In this document: one piece after another, positions 17,913 through 27,174 of the stretch
How the letters are laid out: the number at the start of each line of letters is the position of its first letter
How positions within the stretch are numbered: the first letter of the stretch is position 1
NCBI RefSeq assembly: GCF_029892425.1
Contig: NZ_JARXWB010000010.1
Location: 182,063-246,062 of the forward strand
DNA length: 64,000 nucleotides
Direction of reading: 5' to 3'
Source of the DNA: Bradyrhizobium sp. BR13661
GTDB lineage: Bacteria > Pseudomonadota > Alphaproteobacteria > Rhizobiales > Xanthobacteraceae
Program-made: the position numbers and the translations under genes
The notes under the pieces: generated by a model
What the model saw: only the letters and a program-made list of their open reading frames with translations
The model's database searches: none
What the model was told of the DNA's origin: nothing

Positions 17913-19088
17913 TCAGAACAGGCTGAGCTGCTCGCCGTTCTGCTTCGGCCTGGCAAAATGATCCGTCGTCAGCTTCGAGCGGCGCTTGTTGAGCCCGAGC
18001 CGATCGCAGGCGATCTCGAAGCGGCGGCCGATGGTCCAGGCCATCGGACCCGTGCCCTTCATGCGCTCGCCCCATTTCGCATCGTAGTCGCGGCCGCCGC
18101 GCATGTCGCGGATCAGCGTGAAGACGTGGCGATAGCGGTCCGGATAATTCGCCATCAGCCATTCGCGGAAGAGATCGCGCACCTCCAGCGGCAGCCGCAG
18201 CAGCACGTAGGAGGCTTCCTTGACGCCGGCATGGGCAGCGGCATCGAGGATGCGCTCGATCTCGGAATCGTTCAGCGCCGGGATCACGGGCGCCACCATC
18301 ACGGTGGTCGGAATGCCGGCCTCTGAGAGCTGCTTTAGCGCCTCCAACCGCTTCGGCGGCGTCGAGGCGCGCGGCTCCATGGTGCGTGCGAGCTTCGGAT
18401 CGAGCGAGGTCACCGAGATCGCGACCTTGGCGAGGTTGCGCCTGGCCATGCGCGCGAGAATGTCGATGTCGCGCACAACCAGCGCGGATTTGGTGACAAT
18501 GCCGACGGGATGGCCGGTGCGCTCCAGCACCTCGAGAATGCCGCGCATGATTTTGCGCTCGCGCTCGATTGGCTGGTAGGGATCAGTGTTGGTGCCGATC
18601 GCGATCATCCGCGGCTCGTAGCCTGACGCCGCGAGCTCCTTCTCGAGCAGCGAAGGCGCCTCAGGCTTGGCGAACAGTTTTGACTCGAAGTCGAGCCCCG
18701 GCGACAGTCCGAGATAGGCATGCGTCGGCCGCGCGAAGCAATAGACGCAGCCATGCTCGCAGCCGCGATAGGGATTGATCGAGCGATCGAAGCCGATGTC
18801 GGGAGAATCGTTGCGGGTGATCACCTTGCGCGAGGTATCCACGCCGACAGTGGTCTTGAATGGCGGCAGCTCCTCCAGGCTCTGCCAGCCATCGTCGAAG
18901 GCAACGCGCGCCTCGGCCTCATAGCGGCCGCTGGCATTGGACTGCGCACCCCGCCCTCGCCTGCGCTGGCGGTCGATGGCGACCGCAAGCTCAGGGAAGT
19001 CGGCAGGAATATCCGAGAGCGCACCCGCCGGCTCGGAGGGCGCCGTGACCGGCGGGTGCTTGAGAGCAGAAGAAGAAGCTGGACTCAT
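17913..19088 (-). CDS. PA0069-family radical SAM protein
   Basis: 391 residues. The radical SAM cluster motif is Cys110-x3-Cys114-x2-Cys117 in RGCEHGCVYCFARPTHAYLG, resembling spore photoproduct lyase-type proteins. IGTNTDPYQPIERERKIMRG and ISVTSLDPKLARTMEPRA are characteristic of the PA0069/Rv2578c group. It should cleave S-adenosylmethionine to start radical chemistry, but the substrate of this group is not known to me. The C-terminus carries a conserved KRRSKLTTDHFARPKQ tail. The ATG at 19088 is the only reasonable start. Confidence 0.9.
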   Translation of the reverse strand: MSPASSSALKHPPVTAPSEPAGALSDIPADFPELAVAIDRQRRRGRGAQSNASGRYEAEARVAFDDGWQSLEELPPFKTTVGVDTSRKVITRNDSPDIGFDRSINPYRGCEHGCVYCFARPTHAYLGLSPGLDFESKLFAKPEAPSLLEKELAASGYEPRMIAIGTNTDPYQPIERERKIMRGILEVLERTGHPVGIVTKSALVVRDIDILARMARRNLAKVAISVTSLDPKLARTMEPRASTPPKRLEALKQLSEAGIPTTVMVAPVIPALNDSEIERILDAAAHAGVKEASYVLLRLPLEVRDLFREWLMANYPDRYRHVFTLIRDMRGGRDYDAKWGERMKGTGPMAWTIGRRFEIACDRLGLNKRRSKLTTDHFARPKQNGEQLSLF

Positions 19089-19138
19089 GCCATCAAGATA
19101 GCACGAGAAAGGAACAAATCAAGAACAAGAATCAAAAC

Positions 19139-19164
19139 CGCGAAAACAACCCCATGCACAGTAG
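19139..19164. repeat. Left end of family D repeat
   Basis: 26 bp identical to 61148-61173, containing GAAAACAACCCCATGCACAG. It lies between the radical SAM gene and the phosphoketolase gene. The rest of the element, as seen at 61148..61270, is absent here. Confidence 0.8.
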
Positions 19165-19298
19165 CGCTGCCCAAACTTCGCGCGCCGACTTTTGACCTCA
19201 CGCAACACCGCGTCATCGTGATCCCGTTTGATGCCGCGGAAGGATCGATCTCACTGGAACTCGGTTGATGACGATCCCCGGTGAAGGTCGGCAGCATT

Positions 19299-21686
19299 AT
19301 GACATCTCAACAAAAATCCTTCGCTGCAAGCAGCGACCTCGATCTCCTCGATCGCTACTGGCGCGCGGCAAACTATCTCTCGGTCGGGCAAATCTATCTG
19401 CTCGATAACCCGCTGCTCCGCGAGCCCTTGCGGCCAGAGCACATCAAGCCGCGTCTGCTCGGCCATTGGGGCACCACGCCGGGGCTGAATTTCATCTATG
19501 CGCACCTCAACCGTGTCATCCGGACGCAGGATCTCAGCGTGCTCTATGTCTGCGGCCCCGGACATGGCGGCCCGGGCATGGTCGCCAACACGTATCTCGA
19601 AGGCAGCTACAGCGAGATCTATCCCGACATTCCGCGCGATGCGGACGGATTGCGGAAACTGTTCAGGCAGTTCTCCTTCCCCGGCGGCATCCCGAGCCAC
19701 GCAGCGCCGGAAACACCGGGCTCGATCCATGAAGGCGGCGAGCTCGGTTACGCGCTGGTGCACGCCTATGGCGCGGCGCTGGACAATCCCGATCTGATCG
19801 TCGCCTGCGTCGTCGGTGACGGCGAAGCCGAGACCGGCCCGCTCGCCGCATCCTGGCATTCGAACAAGTTCCTCAACCCCGCGCATGACGGCGCGGTGCT
19901 GCCGATCCTGCATCTCAACGGCTACAAGATCGCCAACCCGACCGTGCTCGGGCGGATGCCCGACAGCGAGATCCGCGACCTCTTCCGTGGGCTAGGCCAC
20001 GAGCCGTTGTTCGTCGAGGGTGACGATTCCCAGCTGATGCACCAGGCCATGGCCGATGCGCTCGACGTCGCCATCGCCAGCATCCACTCGATCCAGCAGC
20101 ACGCGCGCGACGGACACAAGAGCCTCGCGCGGCCGCGCTGGCCGATGATCGTGCTGCGCAGCCCGAAGGGCTGGACCGGCCCAAAGGAGGTCGACGGCAA
20201 GAAGGTCGAAGGTTTTTGGCGCGCCCATCAGGTGCCGGTCGCAAGCTGCCGCGAGAACCCGGCGCATTTGAAGATTCTCGAAGACTGGATGCGCAGCTAC
20301 GAACCAGAAAAGCTGTTCGACATGACCGGCGCGCTGATGCCCGAGCTTCAGGCCCTCGCGCCTGAAGGCAACAGGCGCATGGGCGCCAATCCACACGCCA
20401 ATGGCGGGCTGTTGAAGAAGGAGCTGAAGCTGCCGGACTTCCGCAGTTTTGCAGTCGACGTCCCACGGCCCGGCGTCGTCACGGGCGAAGCCACGCGTGA
20501 GCTCGGCAAATTCTTGCGCGACGTCATCCGCCTCAACGCTGACGAGCGCAATTTTCGCATCATGGGACCGGACGAGACCGCGTCAAACCGGCTCGATGCC
20601 GTGTTCGACGCCACCGAACGCGTCTGGATGGAGCCGATCGAACCCTACGACGTGCATCTCGCCCAGGATGGCCGCGTGATGGAGGTCTTGAGCGAGCATC
20701 TCTGCCAGGGCTGGCTCGAAGGTTACCTGCTCACCGGCCGCCACGGCTTCTTCTCCTGCTACGAGGCCTTCATCCACATCGTGGATTCTATGTTCAACCA
20801 GCATGCCAAATGGCTGAAGGTGACGCGGCATCTGCCGTGGCGCCGCCCGATCGCCTCGCTCAATTATCTGCTGACCTCACATGTCTGGCGGCAGGACCAT
20901 AATGGCTTCAGCCACCAGGACCCCGGTTTTGTCGATCTCGTCGCCAACAAGAAGGCCGATATCGTCCGCATCTATTTTCCGCCTGACGCCAACACGCTGC
21001 TGTGGATCGCCGATCATTGCCTGCGCACCTACAACCGCATCAACGTCATCGTCGTCGGCAAGCAGCCGGCGCCGCAATGGCTGTCCGTGCAGGACGCCGC
21101 CACGCATTGCGATGCCGGCATCGGCATCTGGACCTGGGCCGGCAACGAGGACGCGAACCGCGAGCCCGATGTGGTGATGGCCTGTGCCGGCGACGTGCCC
21201 ACCCTGGAGACGCTCGCCGCCGTCGACCTGCTGCGCAAAGCGCTGCCGGAGCTGAAAATCCGCGTCGTCAACGTCGTCGACCTCATGACGCTGCAACCGA
21301 AGGAGCAGCATTCGCATGGCCTGAGCGATCGCGACTTCGACAGCCTGTTCACATCGGACAAGCCTGTGATCTTCGCCTATCACGGCTATCCCCATCTGAT
21401 CCACCGGCTGACCTACAACCGCACCAACCATGCCGGCATGCATGTCCGCGGCTTCGCCGAGGAAGGCACCACCACGACGCCGTTCGACATGGTCGTGCTC
21501 AACGAGCTCGACCGCTATCATCTCGCGATCGAGGCGATCGAGCGCGTGCCGGGACTTGCGGCCAAGGCTGCGCATGTGAAGCAGCAGTTCCGCGATACGT
21601 TGATCGAGCATTCGCGTTACGTGCGCGAGCATGGCGAGGACATGCCAGAGATCCGCGACTGGGTCTGGCCAGGCAAGGCGGCATGA
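19299..21686 (+). CDS. xfp: Xylulose-5-phosphate/fructose-6-phosphate phosphoketolase
   Basis: 795 residues, full-length for the family. Thiamine diphosphate sites: CGPGHGGPGMVANTYLEG, and VVGDGEAETGPLAASWHSNKF with the GDG...N metal motif. FPGGIPSHAAPETPGSIHEGGELG and the C-terminal YHGYPHLIHRLTYNRTNH are phosphoketolase hallmarks. It splits Xu5P (or F6P) with phosphate to acetyl phosphate and G3P (or E4P). The ATG at 19299 is chosen; a GTG six codons before is also possible. Two further genes follow on the same strand, at 21824 and 23763. Confidence 0.96.
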   Translation: MTSQQKSFAASSDLDLLDRYWRAANYLSVGQIYLLDNPLLREPLRPEHIKPRLLGHWGTTPGLNFIYAHLNRVIRTQDLSVLYVCGPGHGGPGMVANTYLEGSYSEIYPDIPRDADGLRKLFRQFSFPGGIPSHAAPETPGSIHEGGELGYALVHAYGAALDNPDLIVACVVGDGEAETGPLAASWHSNKFLNPAHDGAVLPILHLNGYKIANPTVLGRMPDSEIRDLFRGLGHEPLFVEGDDSQLMHQAMADALDVAIASIHSIQQHARDGHKSLARPRWPMIVLRSPKGWTGPKEVDGKKVEGFWRAHQVPVASCRENPAHLKILEDWMRSYEPEKLFDMTGALMPELQALAPEGNRRMGANPHANGGLLKKELKLPDFRSFAVDVPRPGVVTGEATRELGKFLRDVIRLNADERNFRIMGPDETASNRLDAVFDATERVWMEPIEPYDVHLAQDGRVMEVLSEHLCQGWLEGYLLTGRHGFFSCYEAFIHIVDSMFNQHAKWLKVTRHLPWRRPIASLNYLLTSHVWRQDHNGFSHQDPGFVDLVANKKADIVRIYFPPDANTLLWIADHCLRTYNRINVIVVGKQPAPQWLSVQDAATHCDAGIGIWTWAGNEDANREPDVVMACAGDVPTLETLAAVDLLRKALPELKIRVVNVVDLMTLQPKEQHSHGLSDRDFDSLFTSDKPVIFAYHGYPHLIHRLTYNRTNHAGMHVRGFAEEGTTTTPFDMVVLNELDRYHLAIEAIERVPGLAAKAAHVKQQFRDTLIEHSRYVREHGEDMPEIRDWVWPGKAA

Positions 21687-21823
21687 CGGCGTCAGTCCTC
21701 GTACTGCGCCGGCTTGTTGCGCGAACGCGGAGGGTTTGTGACGAATACATGAATGATCTGGCGCAACAGCCGCGCCGTCGCGTTGCGGCATGATGCCAGC
21801 ATCCAACGTTGTGCGGACGGATC

Positions 21824-23752
21824 ATGAAAACCCGGATCATCGAAGAGCTCGGACAGGGCGACATTCTGTTGCCGAAACTCGTGGCGGAAGGGCTCGCCGC
21901 CAACGACCGCATCAAGGTGCGAATGAGCGCATTGCAGGCTGCAGCCCACCATGCGCGGGACCCGGACCGGCCAGCGAGCGACCTCAGTGTCGAGAGTCGG
22001 ACCGCAGGCATTGCTCCTGCCGCCATCGCGACGCTGATCGGCGGCGCGCATATGATCGGGCAGGACCGGCTTGCCGCTCCGAACCTCGCAAAGCTGATGA
22101 AGGAGATTCAGGACGACGCCGCGGCCATGATCCGCGCGGTTGATGCCGGCGCGCCCGATGAGGGAAGAAAGGCGAATGCGCGGCTCGACACGATCCGCAG
22201 TGCCGGCCTGCTCGAAGCGGTCAGCGAGATCGAGATCGCCCGCATCGCGCGCCTGACCGGGCTGACGGAGACAGCTGGCGACAGCCTGCACCGGCTGGTG
22301 ATGGATCTGCACAAGCAGCTCAACAAGCTTGCGGCAAGCTGCTCGGAAGAAGCGCTCGATGGCGCCCATGTTTTCGGCCTGCACGGCGAGGACCGCGCCG
22401 CGGTCGCGGCCTTCATGAAGGGGCTGAACGCCACCCGCGGCCTCAAGTTCAATCATCCTGGCCTCGACACCACGGCGACGCGAGCCGGCGGGCGGCTGCT
22501 GATCCAGAACGACATCGGCACCACCGATGCCCATGTCGTCGTGATCGCGGTGAAGAAGAACGCGGTCACCGTCACCTACACCGACGTGCACCTGGCGCGG
22601 GCGAAGTTCTTCATCTCGCTGTTCGACAAATTCGAGGCGACATGGAGCGGGCTCGATCGTCACACCGCCGCGGGCCTTGGCGAAGAGAATTCGTTCTATC
22701 TCGTCACCGGCCAGTTTCAGGCCGATCATGCCGCCGATCGCAACGAATTCCTCGCAGCCGTCGGCGCGGCACTGGTTTTCCTGATCGACTGGAACAAGGC
22801 CCGCAAGCTGCTGCGGAGCTGGGTCGCCAAGGACGACGCGGCACGCATCCTGGAATGGGCAGCGCGTCACCGGATCGGCCACCGCGGCTTCCTCGAGCTC
22901 GGCGGTAACGAATTGTTGGGGTCTGCGGTCCGCAACGCCGCGCCCTCGCGGATCGGCTTCGGCGAGCGGCTCGACCAGGCACTGGGCCGAGCCGCCGCGA
23001 TCGACTTCCTCAAGGCGGCGATGCGCGCCTCCACCGAGGCGCTGCTTGCCGGCCGCTCGGTCAGGACCGTCCGTGACCAGATCGAGGCCGACCTGGTGCG
23101 ACATCTGGAGCGCGTCGACGGGGCCCTGCTTGCTGCCGTGCTGCGTCAGACCGGGTTGGCCCACGATCTCGTCACCGCGATTGCACGCCATGTCGCAGCG
23201 CTCAGGGCCGGTCAGCCCGCCGATGGCAAGCTACTGGCCGAGCGTTGCGCTGCGATCGAACAGAAGGCCGATCGCATCGCCCTTGAGAGCCGTATGGAGG
23301 TCGATCGCCTCGACGCGCGACCTGTGATCGGGCAATTGGTCGACCGCGTCGAGGAAGCCATCGACGAACTGGAGCAGGCCGCTTTCATTGCCTCGCTGCT
23401 CCCTGAGCTGAGCGATCCGGCCTTGCTGGCATCGCTGGCAGAGCTTTGCGTTGTGGCTGCGACCGCGGCCGAGACGGTGGCCAGCGGCGTTGCGGCATCG
23501 ATGGACGTGCCGGAAGGGCAGCGGATCGATTCCGAGGACGCGCTAGCCGCCGTGAGCCGCCTGATCGACAGCGAACACGAGGCCGATGCCAGGGAGCGTG
23601 CCACGACGACTCTCGTCTTCCGCGGCGGCTTCGACGTCGCGACCTCGCTCGCGGTGATCGAACTGGCGCGGGCCATCGAACGCGCAACCGATCGCTTCGC
23701 AGCTTTTGGCCATCTGCTCCGCCGTCACGTCATGATCGATCTCGCAGCCTGA
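21824..23752 (+). CDS. Large uncharacterised protein with PhoU-like helical C-terminus
   Basis: 642 residues, no signal peptide or membrane span. The middle (about 190-330) includes FNHPGLDTTATRAGGRLL, NDIGTTDAHVVVIAVKKN and TYTDVHLARAKFF, which look like a mixed alpha/beta domain; the last 200 residues are long amphipathic helices (RLVEEAIDELEQA-type heptads, ERATTTLVFRGGFDVATSLAVI) reminiscent of PhoU/DUF47 bundles. I cannot name the family firmly. It ends ten bases before the PPDK-like gene, so co-translation and a joint function are likely. Phosphate-related control is inference only. Confidence 0.7.
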   Translation: MKTRIIEELGQGDILLPKLVAEGLAANDRIKVRMSALQAAAHHARDPDRPASDLSVESRTAGIAPAAIATLIGGAHMIGQDRLAAPNLAKLMKEIQDDAAAMIRAVDAGAPDEGRKANARLDTIRSAGLLEAVSEIEIARIARLTGLTETAGDSLHRLVMDLHKQLNKLAASCSEEALDGAHVFGLHGEDRAAVAAFMKGLNATRGLKFNHPGLDTTATRAGGRLLIQNDIGTTDAHVVVIAVKKNAVTVTYTDVHLARAKFFISLFDKFEATWSGLDRHTAAGLGEENSFYLVTGQFQADHAADRNEFLAAVGAALVFLIDWNKARKLLRSWVAKDDAARILEWAARHRIGHRGFLELGGNELLGSAVRNAAPSRIGFGERLDQALGRAAAIDFLKAAMRASTEALLAGRSVRTVRDQIEADLVRHLERVDGALLAAVLRQTGLAHDLVTAIARHVAALRAGQPADGKLLAERCAAIEQKADRIALESRMEVDRLDARPVIGQLVDRVEEAIDELEQAAFIASLLPELSDPALLASLAELCVVAATAAETVASGVAASMDVPEGQRIDSEDALAAVSRLIDSEHEADARERATTTLVFRGGFDVATSLAVIELARAIERATDRFAAFGHLLRRHVMIDLAA

Positions 23753-23762
23753 GGATCCAACC

Positions 23763-25352
23763 ATGCAAATCGTCCGTATCGGCGCTGGAGCGACCGAATT
23801 GCGGCCCGCCGAGGAAATCGGCGCCAAAGCCGCCAACCTCGCCCGGATGGCAGCGCTCGGCCTGCCGGTGCCGCCCGCCTTCGTGCTGCCGGTCAAACTC
23901 TGCGCTGACATCATCGCCGGCCGTGCCCATGCCGCGCAGCACCTGTGCGACGGCCTAAAGGAGGGTCTCGCGTTCCTGGAGAGTGCGACCGGCAAGCGTT
24001 TGGGCGATCGCAGGCGGCCGCTTCTGGTGTCGGTACGGTCAGGCGCGGCACGATCGATGCCCGGCATGCTCGATACCGTTCTCGACGTTGGCTGCACGCC
24101 GGATGCCGTGCACGGCCTGATCCGTGCGACCGGCCGGCCGCGGCTCGCGTGGGATTGCCGACGGCGTTTCCTGGAGAGTTTTGGCGAGACCGTGCTCGGG
24201 CTCGATCCGGCGCCGTTCGCCGCGCGCATCTCCGAGCTGGTCGAGACCGAGGGTGTGGCCAACGACCGTGAACTCGATGGCGAAGCACTGGAGCGGCTCG
24301 CTGCCGCGGAGCAAGCGCTGGTCGAGGATCGTGCCGACGGCAGGCTCGACGATGCGCTGGCCCAGCTCGAGGCGGCAGCGAGGGCCGTCTATCAGTCCTG
24401 GACGAGCGAGCGGGCACAGACCTATCGGAAGCTCCAGCAGCTCGACGACCTCGAAGGCACGGCCGTCACCGTGCAGGCCATGGTGTTCGGCAACGGCGGT
24501 CTTGCATCGGGCGCCGGCGTGGCCTTCTCGCGCGATCCTTCGACCGGCGCGCCCCGAGCGATGATTGATCTCGTGCTCGACGCGCAGGGTGAGGACGTCG
24601 TGTCCGGCCGTCGTACGCCCGATACGGACGACGCGATCGCCCGCGCGCTGCCGACGATCCGGGACGAGCTGGGCGACGTGTTGAGACGGCTCGAGCGGGA
24701 ATTTGGCGACGTGCAGGATGTCGAGTTCACGGTCGAGGATGGCAAGCTGTGGATGCTGCAGACCCGCTCGGCCAAGCGGACCCCGCGCGCCGCGGTCAGG
24801 ATCGCCATCGACCTCGTACGTGAAGGATTGATCGCGAAGGACGAAGCGCTGGCGCGCATCGCCGGCATCGACCTCGCCGCACTCGTCGAGATCTCGCTGG
24901 TTTCAGCCGGGACGCCGGCGGCTTGCGGCATCGGCGCCTCCGGCGGCATCGGCATCGGCCGTTCAGCGTTCGATTCAGAGGGCGCCGAGCGCCTTGCAGC
25001 GGCCGGCGAACCGGTCATCCTGTTGCGTCCCGACACCAGCACTGCCGACGTCGCGGGCTTTGCGGTGGCGGCTGGCATCGTCACGGCGGTCGGTGCGCGA
25101 ACCTCGCATGCGGCACTGGTGGCGCGGCAGATGGGCAAGCCGTGCGTGGTCGGCTGCGGCGAGCTGAAGATCGATGCCGCCGCGAGGCGGGCCAAGCTCG
25201 GCGCGGCCGCGCTGCGCGAAGGCGACTGGATCACGATCGAGGGCGATGCCGGGCAGATTTATCTCGGACGCTGCCGCACGTCGGAGACGCGACCGGAGGC
25301 CGAGTTAGCCGAAATCGCGGCATGGCGGTCGCACGTCGGCGTTCAATGCTAG
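23763..25352 (+). CDS. Truncated PPDK homologue: nucleotide-binding and phosphohistidine domains only
   Basis: 529 residues matching the first two thirds of pyruvate phosphate dikinase. Residues 20-340 form the ATP-grasp part: AANLARMAALGLPVPPAF, VSVRSGAARSMPGMLDTVL, EGTAVTVQAMVFGN and VQDVEFTVEDGKLWMLQTR. Residues about 385-510 are the swivelling domain, with the phosphorylatable His449 in ARTSHAALVARQMGKPCVVG. The frame then stops, with no PEP/pyruvate TIM barrel (normally about 350 more residues). It could phosphorylate itself but lacks the usual acceptor site. Ten bases separate it from the upstream gene. Confidence 0.88.
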   Translation: MQIVRIGAGATELRPAEEIGAKAANLARMAALGLPVPPAFVLPVKLCADIIAGRAHAAQHLCDGLKEGLAFLESATGKRLGDRRRPLLVSVRSGAARSMPGMLDTVLDVGCTPDAVHGLIRATGRPRLAWDCRRRFLESFGETVLGLDPAPFAARISELVETEGVANDRELDGEALERLAAAEQALVEDRADGRLDDALAQLEAAARAVYQSWTSERAQTYRKLQQLDDLEGTAVTVQAMVFGNGGLASGAGVAFSRDPSTGAPRAMIDLVLDAQGEDVVSGRRTPDTDDAIARALPTIRDELGDVLRRLEREFGDVQDVEFTVEDGKLWMLQTRSAKRTPRAAVRIAIDLVREGLIAKDEALARIAGIDLAALVEISLVSAGTPAACGIGASGGIGIGRSAFDSEGAERLAAAGEPVILLRPDTSTADVAGFAVAAGIVTAVGARTSHAALVARQMGKPCVVGCGELKIDAAARRAKLGAAALREGDWITIEGDAGQIYLGRCRTSETRPEAELAEIAAWRSHVGVQC

Positions 25353-25369
25353 GCAGGCGCCGAAGCGCC

Positions 25370-26209
25370 TCAGTGAATCCCGGCAAAAATCTGAAAGCAC
25401 CCGATCACGACTTCCATCACGATCAGCACCACCACCGCGATTTCGAGGCGGAGCGAGCGCTGGGTGTCGATGATGTCGGTGAGGGCATCGGCCGTTTCGG
25501 CGATGACCGTGATCTTCCGCTCGAGCGTATCGAGGCGCTCCTTCAGCTCGTATTCGTCTTCAAGGCGCGCATAGAGGCGGTCGAGCTGCGGCTTCTCCCA
25601 GAGCGCGTCGGGCTTTTCAGCAACCGCAACACGGCCGGCGACGCGCTGCTGCACCAGCAGCGCATTGCCGATCAGTTGCAGGATGCCCTTGCGCCGCCGC
25701 GACGTCCGCCCCTTCTCGGCGAGTTCGCGCGCAAAGGGTTCGATCACATCGAAGACGGCAGCAACGCGCCGCTCGTCGCGCGCCAGTGACGTGCTCTTGG
25801 CGAGCGCGTCCGCGATCAGCAGCAGCCGCTCGTCGGAAAATTTCGAGAGGTTGATCGGCCCGCCGGGCTGGATCGCCTCGGCGTTTTCATCCTTGCAGAG
25901 CTGCGCTTGCGCTGTCTCCTCTTCATGAGGGCTGAGTTCGCCGGTCACGCGGGACTTCAGGCTGTCGAGCAGCACCTTCTCTTCCGAAGGAAGCAGGCCG
26001 ATCAGCACCACGACGCCGTAGCGGAAGATCACGGCGAGGCCGGCATGGACGCGAAAAGCCGCCGGCGTCGAGGAGACGGGAGGACCGATCTCCAGCCCTG
26101 ACGCGTTGATGCGTTCGCCCAGCATCACGGCGCGGATCCGCAAGGTCGGCGCGGCGTCCGGCTTCGGCGATGTTGGCGTCGCACCCACAGGAAGTTGATC
26201 GGCGTTCAT
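25370..26209 (-). CDS. RMD1/DUF155 family membrane protein
   Basis: 279 residues. Central segments VHAGLAVIFRYGVVVLIGL, LSKFSDERLLLIADALAKS and RLYARLEDEYELKERLDTLERK match the DUF155/RMD1 family (COG1723), and a single C-terminal membrane span (LEIAVVVLIVMEVVIGCFQI) is the usual anchor. Yeast and mitochondrial relatives affect meiotic division and mitochondrial translation; the bacterial role is unknown. The ATG at 26209 is used, since upstream codons in frame contain only a TTG. It converges with the PPDK-like gene, 17 bp apart. Confidence 0.85.
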   Translation of the reverse strand: MNADQLPVGATPTSPKPDAAPTLRIRAVMLGERINASGLEIGPPVSSTPAAFRVHAGLAVIFRYGVVVLIGLLPSEEKVLLDSLKSRVTGELSPHEEETAQAQLCKDENAEAIQPGGPINLSKFSDERLLLIADALAKSTSLARDERRVAAVFDVIEPFARELAEKGRTSRRRKGILQLIGNALLVQQRVAGRVAVAEKPDALWEKPQLDRLYARLEDEYELKERLDTLERKITVIAETADALTDIIDTQRSLRLEIAVVVLIVMEVVIGCFQIFAGIH

Positions 26210-26541
26210 CGGAGATATCTCGCTCAGCGCAGCGGCGGTTGCACGTTTTTCCTGCCACAAGGTCTATGTCAGACTGCCGATGCAGCCTTGCGGAAACTGC
26301 CGTTCTTGCCCAACGACATCGGCGGAGAAGAGGCCCCGTGGGCGCTCACGAAGCCGGAATCCGCCGAAACATTCGGCAACATGACCACCCCGCGCGCGAC
26401 ACATTCGGCTGCGATGGACTGGCCGCGGTTTACCATCGCACGGCCAAATGCTGGCGGAAAGTTGCACTCGGCACCACAGCATGTTTATGACAATATCATA
26501 TTGAGCTACGCTTCTCCCGAAGTGCGGACATCGAAACCTCC
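26210..26541. other. Divergent intergenic region, RMD1 and glycosyltransferase genes
   Basis: 332 bp with no convincing gene. It should hold divergent promoters. The only structure noted is a 13-bp palindrome CAATAT-C-ATATTG at 26491-26503, in an AT-rich patch 38 bp before the glycosyltransferase start, a possible operator or promoter element. Confidence 0.45.
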
Positions 26542-27117
26542 ATGCTGAGCGTCATCATTCCGACCGAAGGCGTCGAGCAGACGGCCGTCGCAACGCTGGC
26601 CGCGCTGGTACCCGGCGCCGCTGCGGGCCTCATCAAGGAAGTTCTGCTGGTCGACGGCACCCGCAATGGCGTCATCGAGCGCGTTGCCGACGTCGCCGGC
26701 TGCCGTTTCATCGGCTACGAGGGAAATTCGCAAGGCACCGCGCTGGCCGCCGGTGCGCTCCACGCCCGTTCGCCGTGGCTGATGTTCCTGCCTGCCGGCG
26801 CAGTGCTGGACACCGGTTGGATCGAGGAGACCTCCCAGTTCATCCAGGCCGTCGCGGCCAGCGGCCGGGATCGCGCCGCCGTGTTCCGTTACGCTCGCTC
26901 GCCCTACGTCGATACCGGCTTCCGCGATGTCCTGTGGTCCCTGGCGCGCAAGCTGGTCGGCCCTCTTGGCGATCAGGGGCTTTTGATCGCGCGCGACCAT
27001 TACGACCGCATCGGCGGCTATCCGCCGCAGGCCCGCCGGTCCGAGGCGCGCCTGCTCAGACGGCTCGGCCGCTCCTCCCGAACGCTGCTGCGCAGCCGGA
27101 TCGTGATGGTGGGGTGA
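26542..27117 (+). CDS. Small family 2-type glycosyltransferase
   Basis: 191 residues with a GT-A nucleotide-binding fold: MLSVIIPTEGVEQTAVATL, EVLLVDGTRNG, then GALHARSPWLMFLPAGAVLDTGWIEE, where the usual acidic DxD is replaced by PAGAVLD. The C-terminal YPPQARRSEARLLRRLGRS is basic. It is short for GT2 enzymes (normally 230 or more) and has no membrane helices, so it may be a minimal or altered transferase. Followed 57 bp later by the MarR-GNAT gene, but the large palindrome between them argues for a separate promoter there. Confidence 0.75.
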   Translation: MLSVIIPTEGVEQTAVATLAALVPGAAAGLIKEVLLVDGTRNGVIERVADVAGCRFIGYEGNSQGTALAAGALHARSPWLMFLPAGAVLDTGWIEETSQFIQAVAASGRDRAAVFRYARSPYVDTGFRDVLWSLARKLVGPLGDQGLLIARDHYDRIGGYPPQARRSEARLLRRLGRSSRTLLRSRIVMVG

Positions 27118-27121
27118 CCTA

Positions 27122-27163
27122 ATACTTGCCAAAGTCAAATAATTATTTGACAATGGCAAGTAT
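27122..27163. promoter_or_regulatory. 42-bp palindromic operator of the MarR-GNAT gene
   Basis: Two 21-base arms meet at 27142/27143 and match at 19 of 21 positions. Each arm contains ATACTTGCCA and GTCAAATAA, i.e. two nested half-sites per arm. The right arm ends 11 bp before the start codon. A possible promoter lies inside it (TTGCCA at 27126, GACAAT at 27149, 17-bp spacer), so a bound regulator would block RNA polymerase. Confidence 0.75.
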
Positions 27164-27174
27164 CGAGGTGTCCC

